From: Solea solea
Lineage: Eukaryota; Chordata; Actinopteri; Pleuronectiformes; Soleidae
DNA length: 64,000 nt
Assembly: GCF_958295425.1 (NCBI RefSeq)
Contig: NC_081140.1
Coordinates: forward strand, 10,175,698 to 10,239,697
Direction of reading: 5' to 3'
A model generated the notes under the pieces. The model saw only the letters and a program-made list of their open reading frames with translations, did no database searches and was not told the origin of the DNA. Of the stretch, positions 48,601-61,609 are shown in pieces (the stretch's first letter is position 1; every line of letters starts with the position of its first letter). The translations under genes were made by a program, and so were the position numbers.

Positions 48601-48961
48601 TTGCTGTTTTCTCCTCCCTTGTCCTCTCATGCTGTAAACTAGTCAGGCTGCAGAAAACACAGAGCATGTCAGGAAGTTAGCTCCCCTGAAAGGCTACGGG
48701 TCGCCGCCATGCCTGTATAAGGCCAGATGACTGGCCGGTGTTGTGTCTGTTATCGTGTGAGTGTGTGTTTGCATAAATTCACTTACCGCTGTTTGTTCTT
48801 GTGCATACCCAAGGGTTTTGGGATTTAAATAGGGTTCGAGCAACTCGCTTTAATGAGTCTGTATCTCGTGAAAGTGCGAGCATGTGTGTGTAGTTGTATT
48901 TGTTACATCTTTAGGAACTTTTCTGGCGCAAACACGGACCTTATCAGCCCTCATGGAGACC
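45682..48961. other. Non-coding stretch with low-complexity patches
   Basis: A (TGT)n tract lies at about 46415-46433. A 10-bp inverted repeat (ATTAATGCAT ... ATGCATTAAT) sits near 47280-47303, next to a CATA/TATA patch to 47327. A C/T-rich stretch lies at about 48390-48620. The open frame at 48240-48680 (146 codons) is mostly serine, proline and leucine from that C/T-rich DNA and is not credible. No exon recognised. Confidence 0.5.
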
Positions 48962-49113
48962 AGAACCCGGTCCTAATGAGGCAGAACCTTAGTCAAGTTT
49001 AGGGCTAAGATGTGAATTGTTAACGTTAGGGGTAGTCATTGAACTAGTTATGGTTAAGGATAGGGATAATGCTTTGTTTAGGCTGTCCAAGTGAATGCAG
49101 AGTCCTAAGAAGA

Positions 49114-49115
<2 letters not shown>
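48962..49115 (+). mobile_element. Dispersed GT-flanked repeat, copy B (plus)
   Basis: Ordered blocks CGGTCCTAATGAGGCAGAAC, GGGCTAAGATGTGAATTGTT, GGTTAAGG and CAGAGTCCTAAGA match copy A (16018-16179, opposite strand). It ends at a GT tract at the equivalent position. Confidence 0.7.

Positions 49116-49159
<44 letters not shown>
49116..49159 (+). repeat. (TG)22 microsatellite
   Basis: 44 bp of TG repeat directly after repeat copy B. Confidence 0.95.
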
Positions 49160-49160
<1 letters not shown>

Positions 49161-50023
49161 CTGCAGCCTAGCAGCAGGGTGACGTGTGCCGTGCAGCCGC
49201 AGGGACTTAAGGGGGTCTGCTCTCTCTCAACTAATCCAAACAAAGCTCAGGCTGAGCCAGAATGAGGAATGTCTGCTCTGTTGGTCACATACGCAAAGGG
49301 TCAACCTGGATGAGTGTGTGTCTGTGTGCGTGTGTATGTCCCTCCTGAATGTTGTGGTTGTGCATGCACTTGTGAGTGTGTTTGCTGGCATGCGGCTCAA
49401 TATTCCCCCTGTGTGCTTGAGGGGAAGCACTGTGTTAACGCGCAGAAGCATATTGGGACGCTGGCTATTCTTATCCCCAGACTTACCTGATTGCCTTGTA
49501 AAGTCACAAAGAGATGATAAATTCACCCTTGCTGGAACATATTCAGTCTGCACCAGAATCATACACAAGGGAGCTCAAGAAAAAAAAGAAAAAAGAAAAC
49601 ACCATCCCCACGCAGTACACTCATACAATGGCTCATGCACCACTGTATCACTTTTATTTCTCTATGTACGTATCTCTGTGATTTCTCTCTATGTGTTTAT
49701 CCATCTTTTTCTTGTGTTTGTCTGCACCTTAATGCTCCCTCTGAGACTCTGTGTACAAAAACACCTCATTTTACCTCATATAGGGCTTTTTTTCCCCCTC
49801 ATTCCAGTAACATTTGCACAACACTTTCCCTTTTGGCTCTTGCCTCAAATTCCTGTTGAATTTCAGAACATTAACCACTGACAGTGGATCAGCCTTTTCC
49901 TCGGGGTGGCTGTTGAAATACAGTCGAGGTTTGGAGAACTAAGTGTTCGCCTGAGCCAAACAGATCATTAGACACATGTCATTGACAGGGATATTATATG
50001 TTGTGGGTTTTCCAGTGAGTTAA
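49160..50023. other. Non-coding stretch
   Basis: The 231-codon open frame on the plus strand (49186-49881) crosses TG-rich and T/C-rich DNA and shows no domain. A minus-strand splice-like pair (49487-49547) was considered and rejected. Confidence 0.5.
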
Positions 50024-50051
50024 GGGGGGGGGGGGGTGGGGGGGGGGGGGG
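50024..50051 (+). repeat. Poly-G run, 28 bp with one T
   Basis: Thirteen G, one T (50037), fourteen G. A likely G-quadruplex or sequencing trouble spot. Confidence 0.95.
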
Positions 50052-53000
50052 TTGTTGCTGCAATGAGCACACATGAGGTCTGCAGTTGTGGCCAACTTGC
50101 TCTGGTGATCACAGAAACTGTCCCAGCACACTGGACCTTTGCTTGGACCAAATCGTGTAAACAAAAGAGGGATCGTGTTGGTAAAAGTAGTTGATCCAAA
50201 ACATTTCTCAGGAAAAAGAATGCTTTTAAATGTCTTGTTATCTAGGCTCAAAAATGGAAGTCATTGGGCCTTTGCAGTGGAGTGCAGTTTATCTGTTCAT
50301 CTTGGAACCACGTACATGTTTGTCATAAATCATCTTTGACTTTGACAAGATCTAGACCAGTTATAAACCCTGTAACGGGTGACTTTACAACCACTTTTGT
50401 GGGTATTGTGAGGCCAGTATAGTCTGACACAAGTGGAGTCACCCATCACACACATTAGTGTTACTGTGGTAAAATGGGAGAAAGAGTTTGGCAAGTAGTG
50501 AAAGTTTTCCAGCCAAAGTATTACCAGGAGAAATGGCTGTAGGACAAAATAGATATCTCTCTTTCATTCCTCTTTTTCAGTTTTTTTTTTACATTTGGGG
50601 ATATTTTTGTATATATTACGCATTAATTAAGATTTGTTTGAAACTTTGTGAGCATAATAGACACGATGCTGGTTAGTGCAGGTCTCATGAAGTGGTTTTT
50701 GTCTGTAATATCAATACTTCCCTTTTTGGCTGTTTGCGTTTGTGTGAGACAGAGTGAGCGCAGTCTGATTAGTCTCCATGAGTCCCTGGAGCTCATTGGT
50801 CATAGGCAGCTGTGACTGGTTTGACCTCTGACTCTGAGTGTTTTACTCCTAGGGTGTTGCCGCTACAGAGTGATATTTTCTCTTGACTGCATAACCAATT
50901 TGAGATATAATACGTAAGACTAATGTTATATATGTTGTTGAGTAGTGTACTATGTTGCCAACATTCTTTAAATCCATAGAAATCCATATTTCTATCCATT
51001 TTGGTCGCCTGTTAATGATGTCATCCACCTTACTTTGTTGCTTCTGTAGCTCTCCCTGTAAACTAGGTCTTTTGTTGTTGTTTTATATTTTGAGAGAGAG
51101 AGACCGAAGTTACATACTGCACATTTAGGAGCATTTTAGTCTTTTTATTTTTGTTTGTATTGCACCACCAAAGTAGGTCTGTGCACCAGTGGCCCCAGAG
51201 TAGGTTATGGCACTGAAAACTAAATTTTTACCTTCCTTTGCACATTCTTTCACACTTAATCATGTAGAATTCCTGGGAGCAATGGAACAAAGCAGCAGTG
51301 ACGCAGTCCATTTACGGCCGGGTTTGGTCCATTTGCAGTCGCACATGTTCACACTCTGTGGTCTGGTGCACTGTAGCATTGCTTGGTCCCAAATGTGGAA
51401 CTCGTGAGAATACAATGAAATCACAGACGCTTTATGCAAACCCTCTGCCATCCATCCATAGCCCACAGCCACGAGGAACACTGCCATTTCACAAGCAGGC
51501 CAATTAAAAGCCAGTGACATTCAGGTGTGGGAGACAGAATGACATTAAAACTAATTCCTGCTAAAAACCCAGTGACATTACAGCAACAGCGGGCCAACTA
51601 GAGCACAAGCATCCACTGACCACCTTAAATCGCTTGTGTTCTTCAGTGAAATATGTTGTATTGTGTAGAGAAATAGCCAGTGGGAACTCTGTATGAAGGA
51701 ACATTTGTCACAAGGCATTTGTCAGTGTTTTTACTGATATAAGATGATCCACATATACTGCACAATGGCGCTCTGGGATAGAAGAGGAGGAGCACAGCCT
51801 CCCCTCTGACTGTGATCAGAATTTAAATCACCTTTATCGCCAAGTACATTAACATGTTAAATGCATTTGTGATGCATCACCATGTGCATGCAGGATGTGT
51901 AGGTGCATATGGTTATGTCAGTTAAAGATTACATGGTGTGTACTGTTTGCACATTGTTACTGTGGTGAGAGGAATACATTAGCTGTTCAGCCTGGATGTG
52001 CTAAGAGGAAAAGGGAGTCCCTTCCCAACCCATTCTGCTGTTACACCCTTGCTTGCATTCTCATGCAGATGTTATTCCCAGCCCCCATCCTAGTGTGGGA
52101 TAGGAGCAGGGCTTTTAATGAAGGACATCCCAGGGACAAACGACATCGGGGCCTGAAGGTCATACCGTGGAGATGGTAGCACATTGCTTACGACAGCAAC
52201 ACTCTCTCATTCAAGTGTGCACGTGCACATATGTTAACAAATATGCTAGGTATGCACAATATAAGTAATGTGAGTGTGAGTGCCCACAAATGTGTGATCA
52301 ACAATGCATGCTGCTAGAATATGGAGAAGTCTTTGTGGCTGTATGCTGGCAGTGTGTTTGCACCCAAGACCTACCTTGGGGTTAAGCTCTTCTGCTCATT
52401 GAAGTGTACAGGAGTAGCCTTCTTCCCTGTCACTCCCTCCCAGAGTGATGGGAGTGATGAGGAAACAGAGCTCCTTAATCAGCATACAGTGCTTATAGTC
52501 GGACTTATAGTTCTCTCATTCATGTACATACCACGTGGATATGAAAGCACACTGACGTGTTTGTATGTATGTATGTGCGCACACATAAACACACAGACTA
52601 GCAGTAGTGGCAGAGCTCAGGTGGAACAAAGTCCTCTGTCTCTCTGACCTCCTCCTTTATCCCCCTATTAGCCTGGCCTCTCATGCAGAGCCACAAGTCT
52701 CACATCACATCACTGGAAGGCACGACTAATAGAAATATTAATCTGTGGGAAGATGAGGGAGAAAAGCTTTTTTCCGCTCCCCCTCTCTCCTTTTCCCCTC
52801 AGCAAACAGATTAGTACCTAATCCAACTGGGATAGGGGAAGATAAATTGTCCCTGATTGGCTACATTGGGATAAATAAACACATGTCTTCTGCGAGTGGA
52901 TTGGCACTGCAGAAGGCAATTTTTATCAACCCATTTTGTCTCATGTTCAATCTTAAATATCTACATTTCTGTGAGGTAATTAAAATTTTGCTGGCGACAT

Positions 53001-54302
53001 AATGCCACTTGTTTTGCTCAGCAGTACAAATTCTTTCAGGCGTTTCCTGAAAACATCTTGAAAACAAAGTACAATAAAAATGGATCAGGCTAGAAATTTA
53101 AATTTAAGGTTTTTTGAGGGATGCCAATGAAATGTTATCAAATTAGCTCTAACGTTAATCTTTATCTCGACACAGAGAGTCCAGTCTGAAATTCACACCA
53201 CGCTCTGGCAGCGTTGGTTGTCCCTCTTTCTTATTTCTCTTGATTGTTTTCGCTTTTATTGTTTTTATTAATTTATCACCTTGATCTCAGCTGCGGTGTT
53301 TTTACCCTGATACCTCTTCAAATGGAATTAGTGTTTAGGGATGTAACAGGCCAGCGTGTGGCACAGAGGAGTAAAGCTGGGCTGTCTGAACAGTTTCTTC
53401 TTCTGGACTCAGGGAAGAACATTGCCATCATCCTGGCATTGGTCCAGCCATGCATGGTACAGGCATTATGCACTCACGACTGAGCAGGCGCCATGCCGGG
53501 GCAAAAACTGTGCCTTTTATGACAGTGACTGTTTGTGTGCGCATGTAATGAGCATGTGTACGTGGGTGTTTTCTCGATGAGTGTTGTTGTACTGCGAGGG
53601 ATGTAAGATACATGATGATGGTCATTGTGAGGATGGTGGATGGGGCAGTTGGGCTGGTGATGGTAGAAACCTCGCCTCAGGCTCCCAGACTCCACCATTT
53701 CCACATGTGAGAGCAGACACAAGGGACAGAGGCTGGCTCTTGAGACGCCTGTGCAGAGAAATTCACAGCTGATACCAGTCTGAGAAAATGGTGCCAAATT
53801 TCCTCTGGAGCAGGGTGCCACACGCAGTGGGAAAAGTTGTCTTTTTTTTCTTCTTTTTCTTTTTTACATTCCTCCTCAAATTCTCCTAATTTAGCTAGAG
53901 GGATTTGCACTTTCCATTTTATTTAACCATGCATAAATATTCTATTCTAATCTTGAATATTGTCACGTACGACTTGAGCTAAATCCGATTTACCCTCCTT
54001 GCCCTCACCACTTAGCCCGACCCCATCATTGTGCATGTTCACATTTAATAGTAGGATGACCTTATTCTTGTTGAAGTCTCAGGGCTAACTAGCCCTGCAA
54101 ATGGAGATTGTCCAGGGGCACACTTCAAACGGAGTTGTGTGACATTGTTAACACATTAACCAAATTGAAGGAAATGAATGTTACCATCGTAAAGCTATCG
54201 TTGATGAGCATGTTTCTTACCAGTGATAGCAACTAATGGTCTAACATTGTTTTGCTTACGCAATGGCTCTTGAAGGGATGTCCTATTTCATGGGGCTAGA
54301 CA
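50052..54302. other. Non-coding stretch (putative intron, part 4)
   Basis: No exon or transposon ends recognised. A GTATGTATGTAT patch lies near 52563 and T/C-rich patches near 53842-53866. Confidence 0.5.
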
Positions 54303-54306
54303 TTAA

Positions 54307-54726
54307 AGCAATACTTAACCAATTTGCATTTAGCTTTGTATTACTATAATAGTGGTGGTATTCTTTAAAAAAAAAATTTGCTTTCCAACCTCAGTTTCCC
54401 CTGAGTTGAGAAATATCTTCATTCTTTTCTTTGTTACGTTCCCACCAGTGACACTTGGTCCTGTTAGCATAACTGTTAGCAAAGATGGCGGACACTGTTT
54501 ACATTCTGGGAGTGAGGTCCCGCCCCCTACGAATGGGTCTAAAAAGTGCGGAATTAGCGTTGCAGTTGAAAGCCTCGGACCAAGTGTCACTGGTGGACAC
54601 CTAACAAAAAAAAGAATAAAGATATTTCTCGACTCGGGGGTAACTGAGTTTGGGAAGCACAATTTTCAAAAATACTACCCCTATTCTAATAATACAAAGC
54701 TAAATGCCGATCGGTGAAGTATTCCT
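54307..54726. mobile_element. TTAA-flanked fold-back MITE, 420 bp
   Basis: The two halves are inverted copies of each other. The left arm is 54307-54461 (starting AGCAATACTTAACC, later TGCATTTAGCTTTGTATTA and CCACCAGTGACACTTGGTCC). The right arm is 54577-54726, complementary with scattered mismatches (outer end, complemented, AGGAATACTTCACC). About 115 bp of unpaired centre contains AAGATGGCGGACAC. TTAA sits immediately outside both ends (54303-54306 and 54727-54730), the target used by piggyBac- and Kolobok-type elements. The similar open frames seen on both strands are a by-product of the palindrome. Confidence 0.9.
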
Positions 54727-54730
54727 TTAA

Positions 54731-57700
54731 CCACTCCCCCTTGTCCTTGATGTTGAGGACAAAGCAAGTATACGGTGTAACATGTGAACACTTTCACCAG
54801 TTCAGATAATGTCCAGTGCTCATTTCTGGCATCAGCCCCTCACCTGTTGCCACAAGTCTACGTGCTAAGTTGCTAACACATTAACGTCTGAGAGAATCAA
54901 GAATACATTTAACTGTATGGAAGTCACCTCTCATTACACACACAGTCACAAATGAGACCTGTAATTTCCTGAGGCCTCCTTCTGATATAAACACACATTA
55001 AACAGATGTCCGTGTCAACATTGTGGAATATGCAACACATGGACACACAAGCACCTGGTGTAGTGGGGGGGGGGGGAACCAAACAAAAAAAACGTGTTAG
55101 ACTAATGGGTTTCAGTATTATCAAATTTGTCAGCACAAGAGCGGCAGAGGCAGATTTCCAGGGGAGGAAAGTGTTTGAAATACAGCTGAGCTTCACCTTT
55201 TTCATGTATTTGTTGTGCTGGTAAAAATGGAAGAAAAAGTGCAGGATGGAAGAATTGCCTCCTCGTGCTAACAGAACATTTTCAGTGGCGTACCACATAA
55301 ACCTTTCACTGGGTCTGAGGCTCTTTTTTTTTTATTATTCGTTACGTGGGATCCAAACTGCCAAAGAGCCAAACGTCTTTCATTAATCTCAAGACAAAAG
55401 CTCCTGCATCAGCACAACCTGCAGAGTAAGAATTATATGTCAAACTTTTTTGAGAAAAAAACAAAATACGCTGCCAGGCTGAGCTGCCCCCACCTCAGCA
55501 ACACAACCTACACCGTCTTCTCTACACCTTGTCCTTTTTCTAATTAGAAAGGAGATACCGCCTAAAGACAGACACATAAGGGACAAAGCACTTAACGTGT
55601 CTGGCCCTAACTAACATTCTACATTCTGCTTCCAAAAATAAATCAATTTATGGTTCCCTCCTGGGTATGCTTTCTCATGCCTAAAAGAAGCACAATGTTG
55701 ATTATAACTTTAGCTGCCACACTCTGTAGTCTACCCAAGCTTAAGCTGTGTGGCCCGAATTTAAATGAAAGCACTGTGGTACATGAATTTGCATAATATA
55801 CAAATGGAGAAAAGGAGGGAGCGCAGAGGTAAAGATGAAGGCACTGCTATTTTTTGAAGCAAAAATTAAAGTCTTCCTTAACTCAATGAAAAATCCTCAG
55901 ATATACCTCATACACAGTCGCCCTAATGTTTAATTCACTTGGAAGTTGAGCGCGGGGCATGTTTTTTTCTTTCGGTCTGCTCCCCTTTTTCTCCATCTCC
56001 CTGTGGCGATGTCACAGGGGATTAAGTCACGGAGAACACAAGGGACTTGTTTATGATTCATCTGGAGGGACGCTGGAGCCAATAGTAATGCCCATAGGGC
56101 AGGCAACATCCTCGGCTCCCTCGCTTTTCTGTATGCTCACACGGGACGCTCTAATGGCCCTCAAAGACATGACACAGAAGGATCATTCTTGATAAAGTCA
56201 TGATGTGCATTTACACCTTTTTTTGTGTGGGTGTGTCACAATGCATGTCGTTAATGAGTGGATAAAAATACCATAATAGGTGATGTCATTACCTAGACAT
56301 CATTGGAGGATCCTCTTTTCATGTGATGAAGACGCAAATACAGTTGCAAGGCATCACATTTCCTGACTTCTTCTCATCATGATGCTGTTCAGCATCCTTA
56401 CTGTTGTGCATACCTTAAACACATCCCCCACATGTGTTTCAGTCCAGATTGCCATCTGTGAATTACACTGTAAGACATGTTGTATAATGGAGGTGCAGTG
56501 GTTAACACTGTAGCTTCATTGGTGGAAGTGTCTGCTTTGACGCTAATGAACCTTTCTTTGCTGAGATGGCGTGTTCTCCCTATGTCTCTGTCTGTCTGAA
56601 TGGAAACGGTGTAGCTATGGTGCACGTTACCGCTTGTCTCCTCTCATTTTAACTCATATAACTGGGAAATACACATCAGGTTTTTTTTTTTTTTTGTTTT
56701 TTTTAATCGTCTTAATATTAAAGCTCCAGTGAGGAACTTCTATCGCCCCCTGATTTTTTGTTTCTGTGCTACTTCTGTAAGTTATGTGTTGTACATCTGA
56801 TTTTGAAGTTAGTGTTACCGATTCAGACTGCATTTAGAGCTGTGTGGTGCAGGAACATGCTGGCACATAGTCATAATGTGGGAAGCGCTTGTTTTGTGCT
56901 TTGTGTTCTGTTGGCGGAGCATGCATTTGAGAAGTCAAAAGTCATGATTGTGATTCAAATATAATTGTGAAGTCCTATGGAACGTTCAGATGTATTTTCC
57001 GCAGTAGAATCCACCTCTGAAACTTTTCATAGGCACTTTGTGGTGTTTTCAGTCATACGTAGACTGTTAACTAGAACTATGCAGCTGTTGCGCTTCCTTT
57101 CGCCTTCTCAGTCTTGGCAGAAAATGTGTCGCTCTGTGTGCCGCGTGGAAATATTTGTTGCCTCAGACATGAAAGCAAAACACTGCTATACTGTCTTATA
57201 TCTTGGGAGTATTCCATCAAATTCACTACAGTAGGTCTGACTCAAACTAGCGCCATCTCCCAATTAAGCCTCACGTCACTCCACTGACGCAGCTCAGGTT
57301 TATCTCTTCGAGGCTGATTCAAGACAGGCAGGGATGTTCAAGAAGCCCAAATGAATGGATGAACGAAAAGTCGATGACATGAGTAATGATGCACCCGTGC
57401 AGCAAATACTTCTAATGGAGCTGTATGAAGGAAGAATACAAACATTTTATTACGAAAAAAGGCAAAACAACAACCGTTATCAAGGCAGAAAATTGCAGAC
57501 AGAATAAATGCAGTTGTCTGTGTTACATGTGTATTTCCCTTATAATGTTATTCTGTGTTCTTTGATCTTGCATGAGGTACTTTAAATTGTCTACATATCC
57601 ATTCTTACATCTTCACAGGAGCAATCTCAGATTTTGATTTGGGGGGCTCCTGCCCTCCCACCACCTCAGAGTGGCCTGTACTTGACTTGTAATTGATACA

Positions 57701-58991
57701 AATGTAAGACTTTAAATTTGCATGAATTAGAGTTGTGTTATTTATTTCCAAACCAGTGTCAACCAGTGTTTCTTCTTACATTAGAGGCCAGTAAAATCAC
57801 GAAAGTAGCTCAGTAGTAATTTACACTTTTGTATTCAATGTGAAGCCCAAAGTGTGGTAAACAGAACTTGAATTAAAAAAGAAAAAGCAGTTTAATGGCT
57901 TTGGTTTTTAAAATGTAGAACAGATGTGCACTAAATGTGCAATCAATAAAAGCAAATACGTACGGTACGATTCCGTTGCCACTCGTTTAATTTAATGTCT
58001 AACGTTTTCCTTTTGCTTTATTTTGTCGACAATCTACCACCTTTCTGCATTCTTTGAGACACAGCCTGGTATGGAGCACTTGTGTATGGAGAACTTGTTC
58101 ACCAGCATAAGTTACAACGATAACTCAGCAGTAACGATGATAAAAAGAGGAACTCCCACTCAAATGAGCAAGACTTTCCTTTAATTCTGCTCTGATTCAT
58201 ACACAAAGCACCATTGTACTGTGTAATCCTCATGACGTTTAATGTAGGTCTCCTGCAGCTCAGCCTCACCTATAATTGCATAGGAACCTGTTGGAGTTGA
58301 TTAACTTCTGTAATGAGAGTGTTTGTGTTGTGGTGAGGCTCGTTTTAATGAGGCATCTCACAGTAGGTAAACCACAGCGAGTGCTAAAGGTTAGTTTGAA
58401 GCACATGTTCAACCACAAAACCAGGCAATCCTGTGCCACTGTTACCAGTCCTGTGCAATGAGAGGTAGTTTAGTCCTTGAAAAATGTTGTGTTATTCGAC
58501 TTCATCGGGCTGGTGTCAAAATAACTAATATTGCTGCAGTTCAGTGGGACCTACTGTCTTCTTTTAATTGCTCTTTTAATTAACTCGTAGCTTCGGTCTT
58601 GTCAGAGGATGCCCGAGCATGCCATTTAGCACAAGGTAATGAGATTAACCTCTCGTTGACCAAGCAAATGTAGATTATACATTACGGTCGCAATGAAATG
58701 AGCTGGGCTTTGTTTACTCATGTGTACAGCCAGGCGGCAGGCAGGCGAGCCACAACTCTGTCAGCGGTAACATAGCTAAAATGTCGAGGGGGGAGACGGG
58801 AGTGTGTTTGGCATCGAGTCGAGAGTGTGGTCGACCAGCTGCATGGGGAGGAAAGGGAAAGCAGACAGAGCTGGAAAGTACTATGAAATTGTCCCTCTCT
58901 GCTTCTCAGACAGTCAAAGAGATCACGGTGCTAATCAGTCACGCGCTCACGAGTGACTGTTAAGTTAAACAAAATCACCCGCTCTCTCGCA

Positions 58992-58992
<1 letters not shown>
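54731..58992. other. Non-coding stretch (putative intron, part 5)
   Basis: A 12-bp G run lies at 55065-55076 and a T-rich run at 56681-56704. After it, ATTAAAGCTCCAGTGAGGAA (about 56717-56736) resembles the end of a common fish repeat, but no partner end was found. No exon recognised. Confidence 0.45.

Positions 58993-59025
<33 letters not shown>
58993..59025 (+). repeat. (CA)16 microsatellite
   Basis: 33 bp of CA repeat. Confidence 0.95.
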
Positions 59026-59029
<4 letters not shown>

Positions 59030-59841
59030 AAAGAATCTCTCTTCATGTACACACATCGTGACATGACCTCCAGTGTGAAAGACACACAAACTGTTCACAG
59101 CTGGCGAAAACAACACGTGGCACTTCTTTTTTTTTTTTTTTCCTCGTTTCCTCTTTCCAAAGTGAGTTGTTGTTGAAGGTTTGTGACGTTACTCAACACC
59201 GACTGGAACGTCTGTGGACACAAACATGATCATTATGCCGCAGAGATATTCAAAACACAGTCATACCCTGTCAGGATTCAGAATTTATGGACTACGCCCT
59301 TAAGAAAAAAGTGATGTGATGCCAAATAGGGCTCCCTGTAATAATGGAATAGTGTAAACACATACATTCATGTTTGTATTAGCACCAATACAGGTCCCAC
59401 TTTTTTATTGCCAGACAAATGTATACTTCAACCATATCACATCTCATTTAGAAACTGGTGGTTCTCTCCTGGAGACCTCTCCCGAGACTGTGTAAGCCAA
59501 CGGCAGCGCAGACTTTAGTGGTAACCTTCGGCCCGTTTCCTCCTCTCCCCTTGTTGTCACTGTGAGCAAATGTCCTTCCCCGAGCCCGGAAGAAGCTGCC
59601 TTGGCCCAGCTCGTGCTGTACCTCTTTTAATCAGGCTTTGGGGAGTGAAATATGGGCCTGGCGAGCCGGCTGTACCCGAGCTTCATTCATCTGGTTTCAA
59701 TCTTCTCTCCACCTTCGGATGTGGCCGCGTGGGCATTCCTTTTCCAGACACTGGAGGGGGGTTACGCAGAGAAATGGGCTGAGCAGCACTTGGGGCAGAT
59801 GTATTTGTTATGGCTTTGTGTGTGTGACTGTGAATGTGCAC

Positions 59842-59864
59842 GTGTGTGTGTGTGTGTGTGTGTG
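59842..59864 (+). repeat. (GT)n microsatellite
   Basis: 23 bp of GT repeat. Confidence 0.9.
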
Positions 59865-59983
59865 GTTGTGTAAGAATCTGCCACATGCAGAAAGGTACTG
59901 ACTGATTATTGGAAAAGTGCAGTGATATGGGTTCCGGATGGTGACCTTCTTGATAACAGAGATCCGGTAAGGGGCTAGGGAAC

Positions 59984-60002
59984 GTGTGTGTGTGTGTGTG
60001 TG
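59984..60002 (+). repeat. (GT)n microsatellite
   Basis: 19 bp of GT repeat. Confidence 0.9.
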
Positions 60003-61609
60003 CAGTCGTTGAATAAGATTTGTATCCTACATTAACAGGTTTTAGGTAATCATAAGGACAGATGGTAGGTGGGAACATTAGCTCTCCTAAATGAACCTAA
60101 TTGGGGCTTTTCCTGGAATCACTGCAGCCCTTGTTGACCTTCGTGGCCATCGCTCAGCCCCCACTCTGCCTCTGTCAGCTCCCCCGCCCGTCGACACCTT
60201 TTTGTAAACAGCTGCCAAACAGTCATGGCAACTGCACACCTCTGGGGAAACGGTAGCCTCCCTCATGTCCGTCCTATAGTCCGACATATAGGTAACCTCT
60301 TTGTCCTCTAAAACTGCAGCACGCACAGGAGCACGGAGTGGCTGTGAAAATATCATCGTCTCGTTTGTGTACGAGGTGTCGGCCTGCTTTGTTAATTTCT
60401 GCCAAACTGATCAAATAATACGATATTTCAGATGCATGCCTCAACACTGGCGACAGCGCTAACATGCCAGATATGTCCGTGACCCATTCTTGGGGCGGAT
60501 GGAGAAATGGAGTTAGCGCCCCGTCTGTTTCCAATTAACGGATGAAATGTACAACATGGGAGTGGCTCTGTTGTGTTCAGTTTCTATTTCCCCACGAGTC
60601 TAGAGAAATAAGTCATGGTATTTTCTGAGTGAGACCTTGACTTGAGACTTTAGACGGGGACAAATAACCGCAGTGATCAAAATAACAGGATAACATGTGT
60701 GTTTGCAGAGAGGTGAGGATGAGGAGGAGTAGGATAAGAGACGCAGCTGCACTCGCCATACATTCCCCACCGTGATCTCCCGAAATCTAAAGCTCGCATG
60801 CACAGACTGCGTCTATCTTCCCGCCGCTTCTAAAGCTGAGCTTCAGTGCTGCTCCAAATATAGCACTGTAGCTCTAGGCTCGCTTTCTCCTCATTCCACT
60901 TGTTCGTCACATGCCAACAAACTTCACCATGTAGGCCTACTGTGGCTTTTATTGTCTTCCCACACGTTGTTAAATGCTCCTTTGAAACACCATCGGAGTA
61001 TTGAATTGCATTTAACAAAAGTCAGGCGTGTAGTGCCTTATAGTCCATGAGGTAGATAGCACTTGAAGTTTTCATTGGTCCACACTATTGTGAGGCATCC
61101 ATCATCAGAGGGAGCCGAGGCGACCACAATGCATTCCACTTCCTGTGGTCATGCACCTCGTCAGCTCTATTTTCAGGCTAACGGACATAAAAAATTGCAG
61201 ATTGCAGCAGAATGGACTTGGCAGCGCGAAGGCTTATTAGGTATTGATCCGCTGAGATCAGTGGCCATGTTCAGCCACTCCAACAATGTGAAAGGAGTTC
61301 ATTCACACGTTTGCCAGCCACAAATTGAGATTAGATCACATAAATAACCAGGAAAACTGAGAAGCTTTTTTTTGTCAAAGCCTTGCGATTTTCTCCTGAA
61401 GAAAGTTGTTTATATGTGCACTGTGGGCATTATAGCTGCTTATATCATAGTTTGCCCATCTGTCCAGGCGCCTGCAGTGCCTTGCATGATATGATATCAT
61501 AGCCTACTAGGAAATCTTTAAGTTGATCAGCGGCAGGGAAACCTGTCCTCTATAGTGTCTTAATAAGTGCAGCTCATCTCGTCTCGCACGGCACCATCTG
61601 TCAACAGTG

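Larger units (their letters stand above)
59026..61609. other. Non-coding stretch, GC-richer in parts
   Basis: TG tracts lie at 59842-59864 and 59984-60002 and a T run near 59126-59142. The 59560-59800 and 60080-60540 parts are less AT-rich, repeat-free and could be conserved non-coding elements. Open frames there overlap on several frames and show no domain. Confidence 0.45.

Noticed and set aside
48240..48680. 146-codon frame rich in Ser/Pro/Leu
   Set aside because: Composition follows directly from a C/T-rich tract.
49487..49547. Minus-strand 61-nt interval with a strong GTAAGT donor
   Set aside because: The acceptor side is weak and the 20-residue peptide is not recognisable. A single good donor is expected by chance at this window size.
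49186..49881. Longest open frame in the window, 231 codons on the plus strand
   Set aside because: It crosses TG-rich and T/C-rich low-complexity DNA, has no domain or signal that I can see, and overlaps a 113-codon frame on the other strand. This is expected by chance in 64 kb.
54330..54717. Similar-looking proteins predicted on both strands
   Set aside because: They are a by-product of the fold-back element's inverted arms.
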